Positions 15,817 to 22,182 of a DNA stretch of 24,304 bases are shown piece by piece. The translations under genes were made by a program, and so were the position numbers. This DNA is from Bacillota bacterium (lineage in GTDB: Bacteria > Bacillota > UBA4882 > UBA8346), in assembly GCA_003501365.1 (NCBI GenBank), contig DNPP01000122.1, positions 1-24,304 of the forward strand. The letters are read 5' to 3'. The notes beneath the pieces are model-generated. The model was not told the DNA's origin and did not search any database. It saw only the letters and a program-made list of their open reading frames with translations. The stretch's first letter is position 1. Every line of letters begins with the position of its first letter.

Positions 15817-16331
15817 GTGAAGCACATCTTGTACTAATGGATACTATTGATACGGAAAAAGCCGAAAATATCTTAAGCTTACTCAAAGAGAAGGTGGCGA
15901 ATGACTGTACTCACATCCACCTAGCGATTCAGTCGCCGGGTGGTTCTGTGCCGGTGGCTTTGGCTTTGGCAAATCTTCTGCTATCACTTTCCTGCCCAAT
16001 AACAACCTATAATATTGGGAATGTAGACTCGGCGGCCTTGATTGTTTTTGCAGCCGGAACAGAAAGGATTTGTTGTCCTGAGTCCATGTTTGCTACCCAT
16101 CCCATCAGCAAGAATGTGGAGGGGATTCAGACAATAGAAACATTGTCGGCGCTTATTCAAGAAATTGAAGAAGACACCAGACGAGTGACTGAGTTCATTG
16201 CACGGCAAACAAATAAAGAGCCGCCCTCAACATGGAGAGAATTGATGTCCAAACCCCATATCATATCTTCGGCTGAGGCGTTGAAAATTGGATTAGTTCA
16301 TCGTATTGAAGAATATCGATTCACATTGTGA
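15813..16331 (+). CDS. ClpP-fold serine protease in the RiPP cluster
   Basis: 172 residues. The ClpP fold is shown by SPGGSV (41-46), the nucleophile S73 in NVDSAALIVF (the ClpP position within G-x-AS), and H96 in FATHPIS. At the position of the ClpP catalytic Asp the alignment gives P148 in SKPHIISSAEA; H149 is next to it, but the normal acid is missing. The length is slightly below ClpP (about 195). The start overlaps the exporter's stop (ATGA) with AAAGGAAG upstream. Since the exporter lacks a peptidase, this enzyme is the most likely leader protease or quality-control protease for the peptide. That is inference. Loss of the Asp could mean a dyad, or an inactive scaffold. It is not a housekeeping ClpP. 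Confidence 0.85.
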   Translation: MSEAHLVLMDTIDTEKAENILSLLKEKVANDCTHIHLAIQSPGGSVPVALALANLLLSLSCPITTYNIGNVDSAALIVFAAGTERICCPESMFATHPISKNVEGIQTIETLSALIQEIEEDTRRVTEFIARQTNKEPPSTWRELMSKPHIISSAEALKIGLVHRIEEYRFTL

Positions 16332-16356
16332 AAAAATAAGGATTTAGCCCAGATAG

Positions 16357-16389
16357 CGGAGAAAATATCCGGAGCGTATATTTTCTCCG
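16357..16389 (+). terminator. Strong hairpin at the end of the RiPP operon
   Basis: CGGAGAAAATAT (16357-16368) pairs perfectly with ATATTTTCTCCG (16378-16389) around a 9-base loop, 26 bases after the protease stop. No T tract follows on the plus strand, so it may stabilise the 3' end or act as a weak or Rho-assisted end rather than as a classic intrinsic terminator. Confidence 0.5.
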
Positions 16390-16392
16390 TCA

Positions 16393-16552
16393 ACCCGGAA
16401 AATGAAGCCGTGTAATATTCCACCTCATCGATTTACGTTAAGGCCAATAGTTTTATTAATGATGTCCCCTCTTGATCCGCAGGAATCAAAACCACTACAT
16501 ATTCACCCGCATCCAAAAGCTTTACCGACAATAATATCGCAATATTTTCTAC
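16393..16552 (-). pseudogene. Relic of the 3' end of a zinc-finger (zf-HC2-type) gene
   Basis: Read on the minus strand, this DNA encodes DAGEYVVVLIPAD, EYYTASFSG and nearby blocks that match the C-terminus of the gene at 7364-8173 (DAGEYLIVLVSVD, EYYTASFS). An in-frame stop (TAA on the minus strand) interrupts it and the rest of the gene is missing. Together with the relic at 16707 it is a decayed copy of the 7.4-10.8 kb block. The missing middle would have held the 558-residue gene. Confidence 0.8.
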
Positions 16553-16588
16553 TGAGAAAATTAAAATGTCCGTTATTGTTAAATTAAG

Positions 16589-16617
16589 ACTCTGCGCCTT
16601 TGCGTCTCTGCGGTAGA
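16589..16617. repeat. Short interspersed repeat with TGCG-rich units
   Basis: The stretch contains CTCTGCGCCTTTGCGTC and CTCTGCGGTAGA, a near-tandem of a CTNTGCG motif. This kind of short repeat is seen in intergenic DNA of unrelated bacteria. It resembles in style the CTTCGTGG/CACGAAG repeats at 18.7 and 21.4 kb (shared GGTAGA end). It sits where the decayed block lost its middle part. Confidence 0.5.
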
Positions 16618-16706
16618 TATCGTTTTTGGCAATAAAAATTATTATCTTTTATTTTTGCTTCTGATATTTTTCACCCCCTGATCTAGTTTTATGAGGGGTG
16701 TTGATA

Positions 16707-16958
16707 ATGAGAAATATTAACGTAAAAGTAGTTGCCCAAGAGAAGCAAAACGTATTGGAAGGTATCTTCGAATTACGGCATGATGTCTGTGTGAATGAAA
16801 AAGGGGTGGGCCCCGATTTCGACAATCAAATGGAGCGGGATGATTATGATCAATATACATAACGGTATTAAAACAAAATGAGACCTCCGGAGCCGAAGGT
16901 GATTGCCGCCTATATTGATTTGAAGAGCGCTTTGGAAGCTCTAAAATCAAAAAAATAA
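16707..16958 (+). pseudogene. Relic of a LuxI-like acyltransferase gene
   Basis: The ATG at 16707 has a GAGGGGTG site upstream. The first 51 codons match the gene at 10097: the R-x3-C position, EKGVGPDF (W replaced by V) and the E-x-D-x2-D motif (MERDDYD), then TAA at 16860-16862. The region from about residue 53 to 170 is deleted. A second piece (EPKVIAAYIDLKSALEALK) matching the tail of the intact gene ends at a stop at 16956-16958. The leader hairpin and the downstream operator copy C are kept, so the relic preserves the module layout. Inactive. Confidence 0.85.
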
Positions 16959-17016
16959 CCGGTCTTATAATAATGTCGTTTAATATCACAATGAGGTCTC
17001 TGTGGGATTATAAAAG

Positions 17017-17113
17017 GAATAATTATTATTTTGTTAGATATAAATATGACAAATGTCATATTAGGATATTATTGTCACAATTGGTTGAATTATGAATTTT
17101 ATATATTTAGAAT
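17017..17113 (+). promoter_or_regulatory. Four-copy operator plus sigma-A promoter, copy C
   Basis: TATGACA-AA-TGTCATA (17045-17060, perfect inverted repeat), ATTGTCACAAT (17071-17081), TTGAAT (17085-17090), a 17-base spacer and TAGAAT (17108-17113). It drives the lipoprotein at 17152. The 97 bases from 17017 align without gaps to those from 19840 (copy D), sharing an A/T-rich upstream block (GAATAATTATTATTTTGT), so C and D are duplicates of a longer promoter unit. The promoter lies inside the longer reading frame starting at 17092, which rules that start out. Confidence 0.8.
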
Positions 17114-17151
17114 GGATGGTGTATTATAAAATTTGGATCGGAGGGAATCAA

Positions 17152-17967
17152 ATGAAAAGGATTCTATTGTCTGTGATTGCCGTAATTTTTCTTTTTTCGG
17201 TAATGGGTTGTGGAGGTAGTAGTGGTGGAAATAGTTCTGATAGATTATCGGATGCGGAGATTAACGCCAAAGTAGCAGCCATGTTAGGGGCACAAAATGC
17301 TTCAACCAAAGTGGATCAACATAGCGTTACGTCGGCCTCATCGAATAGTTTATCATACTCAAACTCTAATGTTAAAATGTCATCTGATTCACCATTTGAT
17401 GGTATACTTGGGACTTTACATTGGATTGGGCCGAATGATGGGTGGTATACTGCAACATTGTCCTATTCAGAAGGCGATACGACAGATAATTATACGATGA
17501 ATTGGCCGCTTCAATTTAAACAACTTGCTTCTAATCAATATGAGATAAAGGCGGTAAATGCAACCGAAGTAAGTGCAGGTAACGATATAAGCTACCCAAA
17601 TAGTTACCCATATAGTTATACTGATTCTTTCGAGCTTCTGGATTTTATTGGGACTGTGAATGCTCAAAATCGCTGGACTGGCACGTACAGCTTCAAAGCC
17701 TCCTCTCATTACGTTAAAAAAAAGAATAATGAAGATTATACAATCCAAGGCACTGGTTCCAGCAGTTTCAGTAATTCATCATTAGCCGACGAGACAGGCT
17801 CTTTTGTAAGGGATGCCAGCTATCACGATTCACGTGATAGTCAAGACCATGTAAATCATTGGGAATATACAGTTACTTTGACGGGTAACACTTATACTAT
17901 TAATGTCACTCATATAACAAACGACGGGATATCTCAATCAGACTGGAGCGATACCTGGACTAAATAA
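17152..17967 (+). CDS. Secreted lipoprotein of unknown function
   Basis: 271 residues from ATG 17152, 10 bases after GGAGGGAA. An upstream ATG at 17092 lies between the -35 and -10 boxes and can be dismissed. The signal peptide MKRILLSVIAVIFLFSVMGC ends in a lipobox (VMGC, C20), followed by a Gly/Ser-rich spacer, so it should be anchored on the outer face. The mature part is Ser/Thr/Asn rich with beta-strand-like segments (WTGTYSFKAS, HWEYTVTLTGNTYTI). No domain is recognised. It is directly under control of operator copy C. Its place in a lipoprotein-rich block, with the same regulator as the RiPP operon, suggests a surface role at the same growth stage. Confidence 0.85.
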   Translation: MKRILLSVIAVIFLFSVMGCGGSSGGNSSDRLSDAEINAKVAAMLGAQNASTKVDQHSVTSASSNSLSYSNSNVKMSSDSPFDGILGTLHWIGPNDGWYTATLSYSEGDTTDNYTMNWPLQFKQLASNQYEIKAVNATEVSAGNDISYPNSYPYSYTDSFELLDFIGTVNAQNRWTGTYSFKASSHYVKKKNNEDYTIQGTGSSSFSNSSLADETGSFVRDASYHDSRDSQDHVNHWEYTVTLTGNTYTINVTHITNDGISQSDWSDTWTK

Positions 17968-18128
17968 TAAGAGGTTGCTATCGCCGTCGGATCGAAAACG
18001 ATATTTCGCTGGGCCCAAGAGTAAAAAAGACTTTATCTGCATGAGAAATTGAGGTATGGAATCGGGTCGGCCGGATTGGAAGAATAAACAAAGCGAGGCA
18101 GGGATTCTTTCTTTTTACCATAAAATTA

Positions 18129-18608
18129 GGCGCATATATTTATAAAATAGCAGAAGCTTATGATGACGACACATTCGGTCTTAAGGGTGAAGGTGAATAT
18201 GCAGAAAAGATTGGCTCCAATTACTACTATTATGGAAAATGGGATGGAACAACCGATGACTTGGAAAAACCACCGGAGTTGATAGTGACGAATCCATTAA
18301 CCACTTCCTTTACCAATAGGCCTGAATTGGGAACTAATAAAGGCTAGGTATCGGTCACAGTGCCCGCCGGGACTTTTACGGCTCGGCTTTTTGAAAAAAC
18401 TGATACGGATAGTGGTGTTACAACAAATGAGGAAAAGCGGTTTGTTCCAAATTTAGGAATTGCAAAAATGGTAGATGTAGATACTGAAACGACCAGCGGA
18501 ACAACAACATATAGTTGACAAAACAACTTACTCCATCCGCCAAAGGAGTCTTGCTAACGAGTAATACAACTAATACCTCCCAAGTTAAGACCAATCGACT
18601 ACGAAACA
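18129..18608 (+). pseudogene. Truncated and interrupted copy of the lipoprotein gene at 20589
   Basis: From codon GGC at 18129 the frame reads GAYIYKIAEAYDDD, then GEYAEKIGSNYYYYGKWDG and TTDDLE, matching the lipoprotein at 20620-21321 (GYYAEKSGSKYYDYGEWEG, TTDDLE). It has an in-frame TAG at 18345-18347 (after GTNKG), a stop at 18516, and a frameshift near there, after which another frame continues the match (SAKGVLLTSNTTNTSQVKT). The 5' third, with signal peptide and start, is missing. It is a decayed half of a duplication with the region starting at 20830. No function expected. Confidence 0.85.
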
Positions 18609-18810
18609 CAAGCATATGGGTATGTTTTATTAAGCGGTTCAAGGGATACGGATGCAACAAAGAAGTTTACGCTCTTCATGTTCTTCATGGTAGATAAGGG
18701 GTCAACAGAAATAACTAATAACTACGAAGAGCACGAAGCTCGCGAAGGAGAAGGAAGAAGAGCAAAAAGAATCAATGAAATCTTCGTATTGGTTCATGTC
18801 TTCATGATAA
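18609..18810. repeat. Non-coding tail shared with 21322-21500
   Basis: The downstream sequence of the truncated copy continues to match the tail of the second lipoprotein gene, including the GCTCTTCATG-type segment, the GATAAGGGGTC block, ACAGAAATAACTAATAAC, and a CACGAAG-rich segment. Conservation of the non-coding part as well as the coding part shows a segment duplication of roughly 680 bases (18129-18810 with 20830-21500). Confidence 0.75.
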
Positions 18811-18892
18811 AAGACTTCAGTAGAGGTGATGCTAACCAGCCAATTTTTTTATGACACAAAGTGTAGTTTGGGAAACCGTTAGGAGGTATTGC

Positions 18893-19789
18893 GTGATAAA
18901 CAAGTTGAAGTATATTTGTTTTCCGGTGATAATTCTGCTAATCCCCTTATTAATATGTTCCTGCGGTTCAAGTGGTTCGTCATCGGGTTCAACCAGTGAT
19001 GCTGCACCAACAGATCTGGCATATTCATCAAACTCGGTTATTTATATCCAGGGAACGGTGATAGGGATGAATGCGCCGACTTGTAAAGGGGGTAAACCCA
19101 CAGCCTATTCGATCAATCCGGCTTTACCCTCCGGCCTTGTTATGGACTCCGCCACCGGAATTATTACCGGGACACCTACGGCTGTATCGGCCAAAAAAGG
19201 TTATACGATAACTGCAAGCAATGCTGGGGGAAACGTTTCCGTAATACTTTCGATTACGATAAATTCATCCTCTTCAGGCGCTTCCGACCCTGTAATCAAT
19301 AAATTTGAAGCAAGTTCAAATAATGTATTATGGGGAAGCAGTATTCAACTTACAGCAAATTTTCAAAACGGAACGGGTATCGTTACGCCTGGAAGTCTCA
19401 AAATCACCAGTGGCAATTCGATATCGATAAAACCGACTGTGGCGACTACGTATGTTCTAACCGTTACCGACACTTATGGAAGCTCGACCTCAAAAGAATT
19501 GACGGTGACTGTTTATCTCGAAGGCAAATATACATACAATTTATTGAGTACTGATCCGATTGAAGCTTATTTTTCATTTTCCTCTACAGGGGTAGGAAAT
19601 TCTTTCTGGAAAAGGACATTCCCTGAATCCGGCGTGGTTGATGGATGGGGCGGAGTCTTTAAATACACGATCAAAAGTTCTACGATCGATCTCTATTGGA
19701 CAGATGGGGATCGCTCCGGAACCCATTCGACGATTTCCGGTTTTGGTTCTGATTATATAATGTTCGAAGGGGACCGTTATAAAAAATAA
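18893..19789 (+). CDS. Ig-like lipoprotein (He_PIG-type domain)
   Basis: 298 residues from GTG 18893, with AGGAGGT 6 bases upstream; the upstream ATG at 18851 has no such site. The signal peptide (MINKLKYICF and a hydrophobic stretch) ends in ICSC with C24 as the lipid-modified residue. Residues about 35-125 match the putative Ig domain common in secreted bacterial proteins (PSGLVMDSATGIITGTPTA and the VSVILSITI end). A second beta-rich region (about 130-205, ending ELTVTVYLEG) looks like another Ig-like repeat, and the C-terminal 85 residues are unrecognised. It is probably surface attached and used for binding. It is followed by operator copy D. Confidence 0.85.
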   Translation: MINKLKYICFPVIILLIPLLICSCGSSGSSSGSTSDAAPTDLAYSSNSVIYIQGTVIGMNAPTCKGGKPTAYSINPALPSGLVMDSATGIITGTPTAVSAKKGYTITASNAGGNVSVILSITINSSSSGASDPVINKFEASSNNVLWGSSIQLTANFQNGTGIVTPGSLKITSGNSISIKPTVATTYVLTVTDTYGSSTSKELTVTVYLEGKYTYNLLSTDPIEAYFSFSSTGVGNSFWKRTFPESGVVDGWGGVFKYTIKSSTIDLYWTDGDRSGTHSTISGFGSDYIMFEGDRYKK

Positions 19790-19839
19790 GTTTCAAATTT
19801 AATCGAGCAGAGTAAAAAACACATAAAGACCTTATCTAA

Positions 19840-19936
19840 GAATAATTATTATTTTGTCAGAACAAAATGTGACAACTGTCATATTTGGATATTATTGTCA
19901 CAATTGGTTGAACCGTGGATTTTATAAGTTTAGAAT
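19840..19936 (+). promoter_or_regulatory. Four-copy operator plus sigma-A promoter, copy D
   Basis: TGTGACA-AC-TGTCATA (19868-19883), ATTGTCACAAT (19894-19904), TTGAAC (19908-19913), a 17-base spacer and TAGAAT (19931-19936). It shares an ungapped 97-base alignment with copy C. The first gene downstream is 348 bases away (the HTH fragment at 20285), so the target may be lost or be that fragment and the next lipoprotein. Confidence 0.8.
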
Positions 19937-20284
19937 TTATATAGAAATTTCTGAAGTTGGTATAAAAATGCAAAAATCTATAAAATAACCGGGTTGCTCC
20001 TTAGGGTACTCAAGTGTCTGATGCCTGATTTTACACGGGGGATTTTTATTGGGAAGGGTGTGGACATGACTTGACTATCCTTTTAAATCAATAAAGTATA
20101 TTACGAATAACTGTAATCAGTTTATAGTAATTTTAAAAGTAAACCAGTCGTGGAGGAAGGGCTTTTTATCCGCGGTCTGAGCAAGGTTAAAATGATAAGT
20201 TTGTAACGATAGACGATTTGAGTGGGCTCTGAATGATAATGATCAAGTTACTGACGCTAAGATGTCTATCACGGGCGGAGAACA
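19937..20284. other. Gene-free stretch behind operator copy D
   Basis: No gene is supported. It contains a very short frame (ATG at 19968, MQKSIK then stop) without a ribosome binding site, and no clear terminator. It may be a long leader, or the remains of a lost gene that copy D once controlled. Confidence 0.4.
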
Positions 20285-20521
20285 ATGGACGACGCTAAAT
20301 CGGTTCTACTCCGGCAACTGCTAAACAGTCTTCCCGAAAAACTTGGGCCGGAAAAATTGCCGCATCAGTGTTTGAAGGATTACGAACTTACCCTGATCCG
20401 TCTCATCGCCGAAGGCAAGAGCAACCGTCAGATTGCGGAAATCATCTTTCTCAGTGAAGGGCGGGTTAAAAATATGATCACTCAATTGTTTGGGAAATTA
20501 AAGGTAAAAAAACAGGTATGA
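20285..20521 (+). CDS. LuxR-type helix-turn-helix protein, short or truncated
   Basis: 78 residues. The ribosome binding site GGGCGGAG lies about 5 bases before the ATG. Residues about 24-75 match a LuxR/NarL HTH: LKDYELTLIRLIAEGKSNRQ, followed by IAEIIFLSEGRVKNMI. It resembles the C-terminal domain of the response regulator at 5659 (ERELKIINLVAEGKTCKEIA). It lacks a receiver domain, and it stops just before the last helix of the family domain (ends KVKKQV), so it is likely a fragment or a stand-alone HTH. An in-frame stop at 20258-20260 shows it does not extend further upstream. It could compete for the response regulator's sites. It lies upstream of a lipoprotein gene in the copy D region. 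Confidence 0.65.
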   Translation: MDDAKSVLLRQLLNSLPEKLGPEKLPHQCLKDYELTLIRLIAEGKSNRQIAEIIFLSEGRVKNMITQLFGKLKVKKQV

Positions 20522-20588
20522 ATTACTGAGGTACGTTTATAAACACGATCTGGTCGGGTAGTTTACCAAAAAATAGGAGGAAACAGAA

Positions 20589-21321
20589 ATGAAAAAATTA
20601 TGGGTGTTTACTGGGAATCATGGCGTTCGCTGTGGCCGGCTGCGGCGGAGGAAGTGGGTCAAGCAGTTCGGGAGGTCCAGGGACTTCGGGAGGTGTGGTA
20701 TATAGTTCGGATTATTTCGGGCTTGAAGTCGGGTTTCAATTAACCGGGAGTTATTCGCAAAACGATAATGGAACAAATTCCACCGGGTCGGAAGTGATAA
20801 ATGTAATGAGCGTAACTTCGTCGAGTTCGGGTGCTTATATTTTTAAAGTGGCAGATAATAATGACAAAGAAACATTAGGCAGTTCAGGTTATTATGCAGA
20901 AAAAAGTGGCTCTAAATACTACGATTATGGCGAGTGGGAAGGGACAACCGATGACCTTGAAGATACTCCGGTGTTGATGGTGACGAATCCAGTTACCGCC
21001 TCCTTTACTAGTCCGGAATGGGGAACAAACAAAGGGCAAGTATCGGTGACAGTAAGCGCTGGGACTTTTACAGCTTGGCTTTTTGAGAACAACTATACTG
21101 ATGATGACATTATATGTTGTGATAAGCGCTGGTTTGTACCGTATTTGGGGTTGGTTAAAGTAATATATACTGAAACGAAAGACGGAGCAACAATATGGGA
21201 TTGGACAATAACACTAAATTCGTCCGCCAAAGGAGTCACGGTAACGAGTAATACAATTAATACTTCCCAAGTCAAAACCCAATCGACTACGAAACGCAAA
21301 CATATGGGTATGTTTTATTAA
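20589..21321 (+). pseudogene. Lipoprotein gene with a frameshift in its signal peptide
   Basis: GGAGGAAACAG is followed by ATG at 20589. The frame starts MKKLWV and then loses its signal; one base fewer in the TTT at 20607-20609 would restore MKKLWVLLGIMAFAVAGC, a perfect lipoprotein signal (AGC lipobox) running into the 233-residue open frame at 20620. Thus a single-base insertion breaks an otherwise intact gene. The mature part (Gly/Ser spacer, then a beta-rich domain with SGYYAEKSGSKYYDYGEWEG) has no family I can name and has a decayed copy at 18129. Starting at the internal ATG 20620 would leave a short signal and no ribosome binding site. Sequencing error, phase variation or pseudogene are all possible. 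Confidence 0.7.
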
Positions 21322-21584
21322 GCGGTTCAAGGGATACGGATGCAACAAAAAAGCTCATGCTCTTCGTGTTCTTTATAATAGATAAGGGGTCCACAGAAAT
21401 AACTAATAACCATCAAAGAGCACGAAGGTCACGAAGCTGAACGAAGAAGAGCAAAAAGAATTAATGAAATCGTCGTATTGATTCATATTTTCATGATATA
21501 AGGCCACGAGCGCTTTGAAATAAAAAATCTGCGTGCTCTTCATGTCCTTCGTGGTAGAAAATTATTATACGAGGAGGAATCGAA
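21322..21584. repeat. CACGAAG-type interspersed repeats between lipoprotein genes
   Basis: Near-tandem CACGAAGGTCACGAAG lies at 21421-21436, with related inverted pieces at 21355-21383 (GCTCTTCGTGTTCTTT) and 21532-21557 (GTGCTCTTCATGTCC then TTCGTGG). The opposite orientations allow hairpins in the transcript. No gene is supported here. The last 20 bases hold GAGGAGG, the ribosome binding site of the next lipoprotein. Confidence 0.6.
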
Positions 21585-22001
21585 ATGAAAAAGATTGTTA
21601 TTGTTTTATTTTTGGCAGTGATTTTTGCAGTTTCTTTGGTGGGGTGTGGAGGTGGAAGTGGGAGTGGAGGTAGTTCAAGCGGTAGCCCTAGTCAATATGC
21701 CGGTACTTGGACGGGCTCATGGACGCTTTCGGATGGCGAGTATGGAACTGCATACATAACTATATCGGACAGCGGTGCAATGTCAGGATATTTAAGAAAT
21801 TCTTCAAATATATCGACCACCGGTTTTTCCGGGCAAATTACAGGTAGTGCGGTTTCATTGTCATATCAATATTCTTGGAATACCAGCCCATACAATTGTT
21901 CAGGAACTGTAGGAAGTATTGTAGGCAATCGATTTACAATTAATTTTTCGTTTGCTTCTGGTTCTAGCGATACAGGGACTTGTACCTTAACAAAACAATG
22001 A
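21585..22001 (+). CDS. Small secreted lipoprotein
   Basis: 138 residues. GAGGAGG lies 9 bases before ATG. The signal peptide MKKIVIVLFLAVIFAVSLVGC ends in a LVGC lipobox (C21) and a Gly/Ser spacer, so it is anchored on the cell surface. The mature part (about 35-138) looks like a single beta-barrel or calycin-like domain: AGTWTGSWTLSDG, GYLRNSSN, GQITGSAVSL, NRFTINFSF. No named family is certain. The signal peptide and first 20 bases of the gene are nearly identical to the next lipoprotein gene, while the mature parts differ. A terminator follows. Confidence 0.85.
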   Translation: MKKIVIVLFLAVIFAVSLVGCGGGSGSGGSSSGSPSQYAGTWTGSWTLSDGEYGTAYITISDSGAMSGYLRNSSNISTTGFSGQITGSAVSLSYQYSWNTSPYNCSGTVGSIVGNRFTINFSFASGSSDTGTCTLTKQ

Positions 22002-22036
22002 GTGGCTACATAAATTGTTGGTGAAAAATATAGTAT

Positions 22037-22070
22037 AAAGCCATAGCCTCACGGTGACGTGGCTTTATTT
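22037..22070 (+). terminator. Intrinsic terminator
   Basis: AAAGCCA (22037-22043) pairs with TGGCTTT (22060-22066), with a small inner hairpin, and runs into TATTTT. It ends the lipoprotein gene 21585-22001. Confidence 0.7.
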
Positions 22071-22100
22071 TGATTTAATAAGATTAAAGATTTATATAAT
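22070..22100 (+). promoter_or_regulatory. Possible promoter of the FISUMP lipoprotein
   Basis: TTGATT (22070-22075) is followed after 17 bases by TATATA (22093-22098), or after 19 by TATAAT (22095-22100). It sits just behind the upstream terminator and 83 bases before the next gene, so that gene may be transcribed on its own. The four-copy operator is absent here. Confidence 0.45.
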
Positions 22101-22182
22101 ATTTTAAGATAAAACGAATTAAAAAAATTAAAAGAAATAAGCCTGAATAGATCTTATAATTTTTCGAAACGGAGGAAACGAA

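Noticed and set aside
17092..17151. Earlier ATG for the lipoprotein at 17152
   Set aside because: It lies between the -35 and -10 boxes of promoter copy C and has no ribosome binding site; the 17152 start gives a proper lipoprotein signal.
18851..18892. Earlier ATG for the Ig-like lipoprotein
   Set aside because: No ribosome binding site; AGGAGGT lies in front of GTG 18893, which yields a clean lipoprotein signal.
21414..21440. CRISPR array from CACGAAG units
   Set aside because: Units are only about 7-9 bases, almost adjacent, with no unique spacers of constant length and no cas genes.
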